Shown: positions 1 through 6,621, numbered from the stretch's first letter. The stretch is DNA of 15,576 nucleotides from Bryobacterales bacterium (GCA_003142355.1 PLMF01000191.1:17173-32748); one strand, 5' to 3'. Numbers and translations: made by a program. The notes: generated from the sequence alone by a model not told the origin.

Positions 1-170
1 AGGAATACCCGCAGCCCATACGGATGCCCGGTGGCCAGCAGGGCCTGATGCAAATACGGCATTCCCGCGACGATCTGCGACCCGGTGCCGCCGCACCCGA
101 CAATCGTGATCACGATGCGGCGGTTCCGCCAATTCGCCAGGGGCAAATGCTCGGTTAGCTTCTGTGGCAC
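1..170 (-). CDS. PRTRC system ThiF family protein (N-terminal part, cut by window edge)
   Basis: The reading frame runs off the window after about 56 residues. It holds a nucleotide-binding loop of the ThiF/MoeB/E1 type (IVGCGGTGSQIV, about residues 23-34), followed by a MPYLHQALLATGHPYGL stretch, which is the diagnostic start of the ThiF-like protein of PRTRC cassettes. ThiF/E1 proteins adenylate the C-terminus of a ubiquitin-like or sulfur-carrier protein; the substrate in PRTRC is not known. Two in-frame GTG codons are possible starts (176 and 170). I chose 170 because GGAGG lies 7 bases upstream. The start lies inside the end of the protein B gene, so the two are probably translationally coupled. 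The catalytic half of the protein is outside the window. Confidence 0.85.
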   Translation of the reverse strand, partial: MPQKLTEHLPLANWRNRRIVITIVGCGGTGSQIVAGMPYLHQALLATGHPYGLRVF

Positions 171-859
171 GGCCACTCCTCCAACGTCCCGGCCGGAATC
201 AGCCACTGCAGCGGGAACGCTTCCCGTCCGGCCAGGTCACGCCAGAGCCCGAGATGGCCTTCGGGATGGCTTGTGATCTTGACGTTTCCAGCGTGCGTGA
301 ATTCGCTTTGGAAGAAGCCCTCGACCCACTCCCCCAGGCCGGCCAGCCCGGCCGAGCGCGGTGTGACCATTGAGCCAAGACAGACTTCCCCGGCCTGGTT
401 GACGTTCCAGTAGGGCGCAATCGCAATGGCGCTCCGCGGCGCCGGCCGGCGGTCTTCCAGCAAGGCGCGCACGCTGAGCCTGTGCTCGCCGTCAACCACA
501 AACACCAGCGGCGGATGCGGGTAGGGTTTACCATTCAGCGTTTTGCCGTCCGAAGTCTCCGAAAAGAACATCGGCCGGACGGTAGCCGGGATCCACCACG
601 CTGTCACCTCCGGCGTTCGCATCACGACCGTCTCCGGCAGGATCTCCGGCGCCATCCCGAGGCCCAGTCCACGAGCCACCGTGCGCAGGAACTCCGTGCT
701 GACTGGCCTGCCCGCATCGAGGTAGGGTGCGCCGCCTTCCGGATCGCGATACGGCTCGTGTACGGACGCAAATGCTATCCGCTTCGCTCCGCCGTACAGC
801 AGGATCGCGGCTTTTAGCTGAACCGCTTCGGCATCGCCGAAATGAGCGTCGAACCTCAT
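155..859 (-). CDS. PRTRC system protein B
   Basis: A 234-residue protein, the expected size for PRTRC protein B. The family-like features are in the second half: the HPPLVFVVDG strand, PYWNVNQAGEVCLGSM (about residues 148-163), the FFQSEFTHAG stretch and a LWRDLAGREAFP segment just before the C-terminus. The function of protein B is unknown; it is known only as a component of the ParB-related, ThiF-related cassette of plasmids and integrative elements. The ATG overlaps the stop of the upstream protein F gene (ATGA). Its own 3' end overlaps the ThiF-like gene start, so F, B and ThiF form one coupled unit. No signal peptide or membrane segment is seen, so it is probably cytoplasmic. Confidence 0.85.
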   Translation of the reverse strand: MRFDAHFGDAEAVQLKAAILLYGGAKRIAFASVHEPYRDPEGGAPYLDAGRPVSTEFLRTVARGLGLGMAPEILPETVVMRTPEVTAWWIPATVRPMFFSETSDGKTLNGKPYPHPPLVFVVDGEHRLSVRALLEDRRPAPRSAIAIAPYWNVNQAGEVCLGSMVTPRSAGLAGLGEWVEGFFQSEFTHAGNVKITSHPEGHLGLWRDLAGREAFPLQWLIPAGTLEEWPCHRS

Positions 860-1866
860 TTTTGCTCCTCCAACACATCGCAGCCGGGCAGAAGCGCCAG
901 GAGATCGCCCAGCGCTTCCATCATGCGTAAGAAGTGGCGCAAGTCTTCAAATCCGTTGACGATCGATTCGCGGTCGTTGGGACTGAAAGCTATTGCGAAG
1001 GCTGGACCCTGCTGTTCACCGCCGTTCATCCAATCTTCTTCGTCACTTTGGAATGCCTGGCAGACCAGGTCCTGCTCGTGAAATGCCAGGATTGTGAGTG
1101 GGACCGAGAAACTGCCGTTGGGATAGTATTCGTCCCAAACATCGCAGTACGGACGTTTGCGTTCACGAGCTTTCGAAAGAGCCTGGAGGCGCCGAGCAGC
1201 CTCCAAAATCCGGCGTGCCCGCGACCTCGCTTTCAGGGACTCAATAGCCGCTCCGATTCTGGACGACGGCAGCGGCTTGAACCTCTTCGCCAGCCATGGC
1301 CCTTTTGCATTCTCGATGGTCTGCGGCTTCTCCAGACCCTCCTCACCGTTCTCCTTGGCCTCTGCGTACGATTCCATGCTCCACTCGTAGAAAGTCTCGC
1401 AAGCGGACTCGTCGTAGCAGAGGATCCAGGGCGCCATGCCTTCGAGCAGCATCCAGTAGAAGGTTGCCGGCAGCCGGGGGTGCGCCTTCCCGAGCAGTTC
1501 AAGCGTGGGGCGCAGGTAGACGATCGAAATGTGAGTGGCCTCGACCGCCAGGAACACCCGGCCCGGATCTTCGTATTGCTTCTCCTGCCAGTTCGAGATG
1601 TAGGGGCTGGTCCCGAAGAGGATGTCGGTGTGGGCAACCGCATCAATCGCCCTGCGATTGAAGGCGGCGGCGGTGTGCTCCACTGTTTGGAGCATGAACG
1701 CCACCGGATCGCCCTTCGACCGCTCCCAATCCTCGAGCCGTCCTACTCCAGCCAGCAGCAGGTTACGCGCCAATTCGAATGCCCCCGAATGGGTGTTGGA
1801 CGGCAGAAAGGGTTCCAGGCACCCAACCGCCAGCCGTGGGACGGGCAATGCCGGCCCGGGCGCCAT
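856..1866 (-). CDS. PRTRC system protein F (probable)
   Basis: A 336-residue protein when started at the ATG at 1866 (MAPGPALPVPRLAV). The frame is open further upstream, but the added residues are Arg/Ser-rich and overlap the small upstream gene. The ATG also forms a TGATG with the stop of that gene, which fixes the start. The middle carries YWMLLEGMAPWILCYDE and the C-terminal third carries VPLTILAFHEQDLVCQAF and FLRMMEALGDLLALLPG. These, together with the length and the position directly before protein B, fit PRTRC protein F. The role is unknown. The assignment rests on context plus remembered family features rather than a search, so it is less certain than for protein B. Confidence 0.72.
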   Translation of the reverse strand: MAPGPALPVPRLAVGCLEPFLPSNTHSGAFELARNLLLAGVGRLEDWERSKGDPVAFMLQTVEHTAAAFNRRAIDAVAHTDILFGTSPYISNWQEKQYEDPGRVFLAVEATHISIVYLRPTLELLGKAHPRLPATFYWMLLEGMAPWILCYDESACETFYEWSMESYAEAKENGEEGLEKPQTIENAKGPWLAKRFKPLPSSRIGAAIESLKARSRARRILEAARRLQALSKARERKRPYCDVWDEYYPNGSFSVPLTILAFHEQDLVCQAFQSDEEDWMNGGEQQGPAFAIAFSPNDRESIVNGFEDLRHFLRMMEALGDLLALLPGCDVLEEQK

Positions 1867-2084
1867 CAGTCTGGCGGCACACTCGCGGGCGGCGGCGCGA
1901 GAGAGGCGGATCGGCGCCGATCGGCGTACAGATGATCGCGCTTGCGAAGATGTTCGTAGGCCTCGGCCAGAAGCCGGACGGCCTGCTGTGTATCGCGGCA
2001 TGAGGTCTCCTGTTGGGCTACCGGTGGTATGGCAAGCCCGCCGCCCAGCCTTTTGATGTCTGCCAGCACTTCCTCCAGCGTCAT
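1866..2084 (-). CDS. Small hypothetical protein leading the PRTRC genes
   Basis: A 72-residue protein beginning MTLEEVLADIKRLGGG. The first 55 residues look like two or three amphipathic helices (EEVLADIKRL and DTQQAVRLLAEAYEHLRKR), and the tail is rich in Pro, Ser and Arg. There are two ATG codons, 2090 and 2084. I chose 2084 because the strong AAGGAGG lies 9 bases before it and only 3 before the other. The stop overlaps the start of the protein F gene (TGATG), which supports a real, coupled gene. I do not recognise the family. It is not PRTRC protein C, whose sequence pattern is different. Confidence 0.6.
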   Translation of the reverse strand: MTLEEVLADIKRLGGGLAIPPVAQQETSCRDTQQAVRLLAEAYEHLRKRDHLYADRRRSASLAPPPASVPPD

Positions 2085-2361
2085 TACCATCGCCCTCCTT
2101 GCCCAGGGGCACGTGGACCGGACCGCATCCGCAGTGAAAATCAGCGCTGCCCTGGCAACCCTACCTGCTCTGCCGTCGATGTCTCGGATGATGCCCCGTG
2201 GCCCGGCCCGGCAGGGCTGACGCGAGATGTGTACGGACCGGGATTCAAGCCACTTCCAGCGGCCAGTGCATTTGGTACACAGTCGCCGGCGCGTCCGTGG
2301 TTCCCGAGCGTTTAGGGATAGGGCCTTAACTTAACCGACCCTAACACCGCGCGGGAACTGA
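2085..2361. other. Gap between the PRTRC genes and the island, no gene seen
   Basis: I find no convincing coding region on either strand here. This is where the promoter of the minus-strand PRTRC genes would be expected, since only the ribosome binding site AAGGAGGG (about 2093-2100) is obvious. Near 2312-2345 there is an AT-rich stretch with TTAGGG at one end and CCCTAA at the other, an imperfect inverted repeat. It sits at the change from the PRTRC block to the recombinase remnant and may mark the island edge. In other PRTRC cassettes further family genes would stand upstream of F; here they are absent. Confidence 0.4.
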
Positions 2362-2652
2362 ACTGCCCGGCCCCTGAACGATATGGGATTCCATGAACGG
2401 TGGCACGACAACCGCCACACGCTGGTCACGGAACTCGCTGAATCGGGCGCCGGCGACGAGGTGATCATGAGCATCGCCGGGCACGTCTCCCGCGCCATGC
2501 TCTCGCGCGACTCCCACGTGCGGATGGAGGCGAAGCGGCGCGCCCTCGACGAGATCGCCGCACGCCAGCGCGCTGCCGACGAGAAACGCAAGGCGGAAGC
2601 CGAACGGCAACAGGCGGCTCCGGCGGTCTCCCAATCGGCGTTGGTTCAGTGA
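2362..2652 (+). pseudogene. Tyrosine recombinase (integrase) C-terminal remnant
   Basis: Only the last part of a phage-type integrase is left. The HxxR box is visible as HDNRHTLVTELAESGAG, followed by the SIAGHVS helix. The segment that should hold the catalytic tyrosine reads LSRDSHVRMEAKRRALDEI, where family members have LSRYSHVRMEAKRRALD. The codon is GAC, one base from TAC. A stop codon (TGA at 2359-2361) closes the frame directly upstream, so the N-terminal DNA-binding domain and the first catalytic Arg are missing. The ATG at 2383 has no ribosome binding site. I therefore call it a dead fragment. It presumably once moved the plus-strand island beside it. The wording of the tail resembles integrases common in Acidobacteriota. 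Confidence 0.85.
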
Positions 2653-2894
2653 TCGTCAGCAGTTCACGCCAAATCGCTCCTTCACGATCCGAATTGTCGC
2701 CGCAAGCGCCCTCTTGCCGAGAGACCGGCGAGTTGGGGTCCCGAAGAATTGAAAAGGGGCTTGCGGTGCGCTTACAGAGGTTGTATTGTGGATGGTTCCG
2801 TACAATTCCCAAAGGACATGTGCATGGCACTCGTCGCCAGCGTTCACCCGGTCATACTGTTGAGCACCGCGCATCGCCGCCACACGAGGTTCAC

Positions 2895-3080
2895 ATGAGC
2901 ACGACAGGCTACCGCCACGGTTACGTCCGCTACCAGAACCACGAGTACAAGGTCACGTGGCACCCGATCTCCAAAGAGGTTTACGTCTTTTGGGGAACCG
3001 ACAGGTACGCCGGAAAGGCGTATGACCTGCAAGAGGCGCTGGACATTGCGCTCTCATGGCTGAACAGCCACGCACGGTGA
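2895..3080 (+). CDS. Small hypothetical protein, first gene of the island operon
   Basis: A 61-residue protein (MSTTGYRHGYVRYQNH...). It shows alternating strands (YVRYQNHEYKVTWH, EVYVFWGT) and a C-terminal helix (DLQEALDIALSWLNSHAR), a small alpha/beta fold rich in aromatic residues. I do not recognise it. The ATG at 2895 was chosen because ACGAGG lies 6 bases upstream; the longer frame upstream reads as random Arg/Ser/Pro-rich sequence. The next gene starts 25 bases downstream. A decayed second copy of this gene lies about 730 bases away (3681-3796), showing that the family was once duplicated in this island. A possible short reading frame at 2818-2898 ends on its ATG (ATGA). Confidence 0.65.
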   Translation: MSTTGYRHGYVRYQNHEYKVTWHPISKEVYVFWGTDRYAGKAYDLQEALDIALSWLNSHAR

Positions 3081-3105
3081 TGCTCGATTACTGAAGGAGA
3101 AGATC

Positions 3106-3339
3106 ATGGGTCTTTTTGGCAGTGGCAGCAAGACGGTCAAGATGCAGTACAAGCTCGCAATCCCTTACCATCCTGGAATGGATCGAGCGATTGATCAGAT
3201 CTATTCCACCAAGGGCATAAAAGGAGTGGTGTTCGAGGGCCTGAGTGCAGTGGAGATCGAGTATGATCCCTCTCGATTGACGCCCGCTGATGTTGACCGG
3301 CTGTTAGATGCCGGTTTGGACGCTAGGCGGAAGTCGTAG
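3106..3339 (+). CDS. Small HMA-fold-like protein without the metal-binding CxxC
   Basis: A 77-residue protein. After a short N-terminal tail (MGLFGSGSKTVKM) it reads as a beta-alpha-beta-beta-alpha-beta unit. A strand (QYKLAIPY) and a helix (MDRAIDQIYSTK) lead into IKGVVFEGLSAVEIEYDPSRLTP and a final helix ADVDRLLDAGL. The 'GVV...VEIEYDP..LTPADV...LDAGL' pattern matches the second half of heavy-metal-associated domains. The GMTCxxC metal site is missing; PYHPGM stands in that place. So it may be a structural or binding domain rather than a metal chaperone. AAGGAG lies 8 bases before the ATG. The next gene starts 19 bases downstream. Confidence 0.6.
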   Translation: MGLFGSGSKTVKMQYKLAIPYHPGMDRAIDQIYSTKGIKGVVFEGLSAVEIEYDPSRLTPADVDRLLDAGLDARRKS

Positions 3340-3358
3340 GCATTGGGAAGACACAACC

Positions 3359-3694
3359 ATGGCACATCGAGACTATCTGAAAGAAGCATCGAGCGTGATT
3401 TTCAAAGACAGTGTGTCCTTGTCTGACCTTGCTGAGTCGGATCATCACCAAGTGGTTGCCAATTTGTTACGGGTAATTTATGAGGCGCGAAACCCAATGC
3501 AAGCGATGCTCCGGAAGGCCGCAGCATATGGGCTTGGGCAGATTGGCGAACCAAAAGCTATGAAGCAATTACGAGCGGCCTACGATGCTGAGTCTGCTGA
3601 CGGTGTGCGCGATGCGATGAGAGCATCGATGACCGCCATCAAGCTTGCCCCGATGCCTCAATATTCACAAGCCGAGCGGTGTCAGATCATTTGA
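3359..3694 (+). CDS. HEAT-like repeat protein
   Basis: A 111-residue, mainly helical protein. The clearest unit is RKAAAYGLGQIGEPKAMKQL followed by a second helix pair (DGVRDAMRASMTAIKL). This is the pattern of HEAT/PBS-lyase-like repeats, which bind proteins or nucleic acids. A related unit occurs in the protein at 6268-6621 (RKIAVLAIGQIGFGPPKM) and in the one at 7351-8196, so HEAT-like parts recur in this operon. I chose the ATG at 3359; its ribosome binding site is weak (GGGAAG). The last codons (ERCQII) run into DNA that resembles the small gene at 2895, so the C-terminus may have been created by a rearrangement. Confidence 0.65.
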   Translation: MAHRDYLKEASSVIFKDSVSLSDLAESDHHQVVANLLRVIYEARNPMQAMLRKAAAYGLGQIGEPKAMKQLRAAYDAESADGVRDAMRASMTAIKLAPMPQYSQAERCQII

Positions 3695-3796
3695 GATGTT
3701 TACGACAACCGCCGACCGGCTGATTGGAGTTGAGTGCAACGACGTACAGGAAGTGCTTGACATTGCGTCTCAGCGTTGAATGACCACGCAAGATAG
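3681..3796 (+). pseudogene. Decayed second copy of the small gene at 2895
   Basis: The DNA follows the 3' half of the 2895-3080 gene with substitutions and length changes. GAGGTTTACG there is GATGTTTACG here. The codons for DLQEALDIA there (27 bases) align with those for DVQEVLDIA here at 21 of 27 bases. CCACGCA near the 3' end is identical. The frame is broken: DVY near 3694 and DVQEVLDIA near 3745 lie in different frames, and the latter stops at TGA before the expected tail. The copy fills the otherwise unusual 123-base gap in the operon and overlaps the last codons of the HEAT-like gene. Confidence 0.6.
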
Positions 3797-3817
3797 TAAC
3801 AGAAAGGAGCTGCTGTT

Positions 3818-4471
3818 ATGGCCGGGGATGAGAGCAAGCCAGTCGAATGGGTTCCGTTAGCGGACGGGAACGCTGATGCTCTGTTCGTCTTTGATGTGCA
3901 GCAAGCTGTTTCAGACCCCTATAACGAAGTCGCCCGCAAGTTCATCGAGAAGATTCCGACGCTTGCAGTTCAATGTTTAAAGTGCGGCAGAATGCATCCC
4001 TTTGCCGCCCGTCTCAAGGGCTGTCCTGTTTGTTCCCGGACAAGTTATGCTTACCGGGGAACGCCATCGCGTTTAAACGTCGTCTGCACTCAATGTGGAG
4101 CGGGCGTTTTGGAATCTGTCCAATGCGAGTGCGGTAGCGTAAACCCACTGAACGGGACTACACTTCGGAAACCCAAGGCGAAAGGTGGCTGCTTCGTCGC
4201 TACCGCCGCTTGTGGTGATCCGTTTGCGCCTGAAGTCATCGCCTTGTCCGCTTTCCGCGACGAAGTTTTGCTTCGAAACCAAGTGGGGTGTGCGTTCGTG
4301 CGCCTGTATTATGCCGTGTCGCCGCCAATAGCCGCAGTCATCGCCCGATCCAATGCGCTTCGCCAAATCGTGATGTTAGCGTTTGTGAGGCCCACCGCAC
4401 GCACGGTAGCCATCTTTCGGAACGCACTGAGCAGGAAAGGAGCGGCACCTAAATGTCGGATCAAGCAGTGA
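3818..4471 (+). CDS. Zinc-ribbon protein with CFI-box C-terminal domain
   Basis: A 217-residue protein. Two zinc-ribbon-like sites come first: C53xxC56 with C69xxC72, and C90xxC93 with C103 and C105. From about residue 123 it carries the motif of the CFI-box-CTERM family: GGCFVATAACG, then a VIALSAFRDEVLL helix, VGCAFVRLYYAVSPPIA and an LRQIVMLAFVRP helix. The family consensus is close to 'GGCFIATAAYG...LRxFRDxxL...G..FVxxYYxxSPxxA'. The function of this domain is unknown; its helices are moderately hydrophobic and the conserved Cys suggests modification or metal binding. A good ribosome binding site (AAAGGAG, 8 bases) supports the ATG at 3818. Its last 19 bases overlap the next gene. Confidence 0.8.
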   Translation: MAGDESKPVEWVPLADGNADALFVFDVQQAVSDPYNEVARKFIEKIPTLAVQCLKCGRMHPFAARLKGCPVCSRTSYAYRGTPSRLNVVCTQCGAGVLESVQCECGSVNPLNGTTLRKPKAKGGCFVATAACGDPFAPEVIALSAFRDEVLLRNQVGCAFVRLYYAVSPPIAAVIARSNALRQIVMLAFVRPTARTVAIFRNALSRKGAAPKCRIKQ

Positions 4472-4707
4472 TTCTCTTTGTCATCGGGGCCATTGTTCTC
4501 GTCGTGGTTATCCTGATGATCGCGAAGAGGCAAGCGACAGAAGGCGAGAAAGCGGCAGAGAAAGCGAGGCAAGCGAACGAAACTCCGGGGGAGGCATACA
4601 GGCGTCTCCACGGTGCTTTCCGTGGAGCATTAGGATCTCCAGGCACAAGCCCGAGCATCGTCGGCAAGCACAGCACAAATTGCGAATGCAATATCTGCCT
4701 ACATTGA
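4453..4707 (+). CDS. Small single-pass membrane protein
   Basis: An 84-residue protein. Residues about 5-23 (AVILFVIGAIVLVVVILMI) form one clear transmembrane helix with a Lys/Arg flank after it, so the rest probably faces the cytoplasm. A charged helix follows (EGEKAAEKARQANETPGEAYRRL). The C-terminus ends in CECNICLH, a compact Cys/His cluster that could bind metal. AAAGGAG lies 10 bases before the ATG. The start lies 19 bases inside the previous gene, which suggests coupled translation with the CFI-box protein. I do not recognise the family. It is the only clearly membrane-bound product of this operon. Confidence 0.7.
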   Translation: MSDQAVILFVIGAIVLVVVILMIAKRQATEGEKAAEKARQANETPGEAYRRLHGAFRGALGSPGTSPSIVGKHSTNCECNICLH

Positions 4708-4775
4708 GCGAAGCCAGACAATCGCACATAGGATTGCGCGGAATCCTGCGAAACGACGCAGAATAGGACACTTCC

Positions 4776-5459
4776 ATGGACAAAGACTTTGATCGGATCG
4801 TCAATTGCCCGTTGTGCGGCGGCTCGCTCGAATGCCTTCATTGCAATTGGTTGCTGGAGCAGAATCGGCACAAGTATTTCACGAATTCAGTAGGGCCTGA
4901 CGAGCGAAGCGGCGCGTGCAGTTATACACGCGGTCAATGTCCGCTTTGTGATGGTACTGGAACCGCTCTTGGGCGTCTAGCCGACGCGACGATGGATTGC
5001 AAAGCCTGTTCTGGCGCAGGATCGGTTGAAACTACCGTCAAACTGGACATTGGGTCACGCAAAGAGAGGAAGCAGTGCTCTGCCTGCGGTGGAAGCGGTA
5101 AGAGAAATCAGCAGCGTATTGAGATTCAAGGTTTCCAGTCCGTTCGCGAGACATGCTACATCCGATTCGACGGGAAGCACTATAGCCTATCCCATCACGA
5201 CAACTTTGTAGCGATTGACCTCGAAGGTGAGGCGATGTCCTTTTTCGCTAAGTGGCAACCCGCCTCTCAATCCACGTACCTGCGTGAAAGGCGCGCGAAG
5301 GAGAAGAAGCAAACGGAGGAACGCGCAAGGCAGGAGGAACTGAGACAACAGGAGCTCACACAACGCCGCATAAACGAAGGGCTGTGTCTGACCTGCGGCA
5401 AGGGATTGGGATTCATGGACAAGATGTCAGGTCGGCAGATACACAAACACTGTTCTTGA
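4776..5459 (+). CDS. DnaJ-like cysteine-rich protein with C-terminal Cys/His tail
   Basis: A 227-residue protein. CxxC pairs occur at residues 11/14, 20/23, 55/58, 75/78 and 101/104. Three of them have the CxxCxGxG form of the DnaJ central zinc domain (CPLCDGTG, CKACSGAG, CSACGGSG). There is no J domain, so it is not a DnaJ co-chaperone. Residues about 120-160 look like a beta-rich domain. Residues about 168-199 form a very charged helix (RERRAKEKKQTEERARQ). The last 28 residues (C204xxC207 ... H223xxC226, with GLCLTCGKGLGFMDK) are a separate small zinc-like module. The protein at 7351-8196 has the same tail after the same kind of charged helix. The ribosome binding site is weak (AGGAC). Confidence 0.7.
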   Translation: MDKDFDRIVNCPLCGGSLECLHCNWLLEQNRHKYFTNSVGPDERSGACSYTRGQCPLCDGTGTALGRLADATMDCKACSGAGSVETTVKLDIGSRKERKQCSACGGSGKRNQQRIEIQGFQSVRETCYIRFDGKHYSLSHHDNFVAIDLEGEAMSFFAKWQPASQSTYLRERRAKEKKQTEERARQEELRQQELTQRRINEGLCLTCGKGLGFMDKMSGRQIHKHCS

Positions 5460-5495
5460 TAAGATAACCGTTCAAAATAGTTGGAGGCACCACCG

Positions 5496-6236
5496 ATGAC
5501 ATACCGCGCTCAATTTCAAGGCAAACTCACGGCACTCGGAGCCTCGAGCGGGGCATCCGTTTCGAGAGGTCAACTGATTGCGAAAGTGACCTGGACGGAC
5601 GAGCGCGGTAGGCCCACGACTGGTGGTACGGATGTCGCGATCACCGCCCCGGCCAACGGAACCGTAGTGAGCTTCGTGGCGCCGAACAGCCAGTTTTTGG
5701 AAGGGGAGCCGCTCTTTCGGTTAGATCCCGACGAATCGGCAAAGGGAGCGCCAACTGGCGGTGACGTCCGTCCGACGCTGGAGAGAGCGCTAGCTGCCGC
5801 AATGCAAAACAATTGGCAGTACGCTGGGCAACTCTGCAAAGAAGTCCTGGATGCCCACCCGACAGATCCGTCCCTCGAGTTCATTGCGCTAAAGTACCGC
5901 GCGCTGGCCCTTGGATTCGTTGGGTATCAAGCCGGCGATCGAAGGCTTCTGGATGAAGCCCTGATTGAAGGGCGGCGGGCGCTGGCTGCATTCCAGCGAA
6001 CCAGCGAACCGAAGCGGAACGTTGCCGGAGTGTACGCAGCAATCGGCAACGCAGTTGCCTTTATGGTTGCCAACGACCTTCTTAGAAGCGACGAATGGCG
6101 CACACTGTTCCCCGAAGGCTATAGCGCGCTGAAGAAGGCCGTCGACCTCGACCCGGATGATGGTCAAGCCCGCAAACACCTTGGAATCATGGGCGCGGCG
6201 ATCCCTGTTGCGAAAATGAACGGGGCGAAGTTGTAG
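5496..6236 (+). CDS. Protein with biotinyl/lipoyl-like domain and TPR-like helices
   Basis: A 246-residue protein from the ATG at 5496; GGAGG stands 8 bases before it, and the frame upstream adds only a few residues. Residues about 8-75 read like a barrel-sandwich (biotinyl/lipoyl) fold: GASVSRGQLIAKV, then DVAITAPANGTVVSF and FLEGEPLFRLD. The usual lysine-bearing turn (MKM or DKA) is replaced by a longer loop, WTDERGRPTTGG, with no lysine. It is therefore unlikely to carry biotin or lipoate. From about residue 85 it is helical and TPR-like, with DLDPDDGQARKHLGIMGAAI at the end. The likely role is a binding scaffold, but no function is known. Confidence 0.6.
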   Translation: MTYRAQFQGKLTALGASSGASVSRGQLIAKVTWTDERGRPTTGGTDVAITAPANGTVVSFVAPNSQFLEGEPLFRLDPDESAKGAPTGGDVRPTLERALAAAMQNNWQYAGQLCKEVLDAHPTDPSLEFIALKYRALALGFVGYQAGDRRLLDEALIEGRRALAAFQRTSEPKRNVAGVYAAIGNAVAFMVANDLLRSDEWRTLFPEGYSALKKAVDLDPDDGQARKHLGIMGAAIPVAKMNGAKL

Positions 6237-6267
6237 GAATGGCATTCTACGAGAAAGAGGAGTGTAT

Positions 6268-6621
6268 ATGTCAGCTGGTGAGGCGGCACCGGATTACCTG
6301 CTGGAAGCTGAGAAGATTCTGCTTCGTCCAGACATGCTTTCTAGGGCGGCTGGTATTGAACCTACCCCGCGCCCGTTGCAGCACATGTTGATATCGTCCG
6401 ACCCGAAGGACTTCGACGCGGGCCTGAACGCGCTCGTTGCTTTGGCGCAGGGTCCGAACGGCAACTACAGAAAGATCGCTGTTCTGGCCATCGGGCAAAT
6501 CGGTTTCGGTCCTCCGAAGATGTTCGAGTTCCTTGAATTCTTGAGGGAGAACGAGAAGGCACCCGATGTGCTCAGGGCGATAGCCAGCGCAATCGCAATG
6601 CTGCGGGACAACCCTGCGTGA
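6268..6621 (+). CDS. HEAT-like repeat protein, relative of the gene at 3359
   Basis: A 117-residue helical protein (MSAGEAAPDYLLEAEK...). Its second half holds one HEAT-like unit, NYRKIAVLAIGQIGFGPPKM, followed by EFLEFLRENEKAPDVLRAI and ASAIAMLRD. The same R-K-x-A-x-x-x-x-G-Q-I-G core stands in the protein at 3359-3694, so the two are probably distant paralogues. A GTG at 6262 is also in frame, but the ATG at 6268 has the better spacing from AGAGG. It follows the biotinyl-like gene by 31 bases. I do not recognise a specific family. Confidence 0.6.
   Translation: MSAGEAAPDYLLEAEKILLRPDMLSRAAGIEPTPRPLQHMLISSDPKDFDAGLNALVALAQGPNGNYRKIAVLAIGQIGFGPPKMFEFLEFLRENEKAPDVLRAIASAIAMLRDNPA

Noticed and set aside
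934..1935. Long plus-strand open frame of 333 codons opposite the protein F gene
   Set aside because: It is a mirror of the protein F gene in high-GC DNA. It has no ribosome binding site, and its product is Arg/Pro/Gly-rich with no motif.
1867..2112. N-terminal extension of protein F to 2112
   Set aside because: The added 82 residues are low-complexity and lie over the small gene 1866-2084, which has a strong ribosome binding site and a TGATG junction with the ATG at 1866.
2656..2883. Minus-strand frame of 75 codons before the island operon
   Set aside because: Part of it (RRSLGKRALAATIRIVKERFG) looks protein-like, but there is no ribosome binding site and no recognised family. It might be a decayed fragment; not strong enough to annotate.
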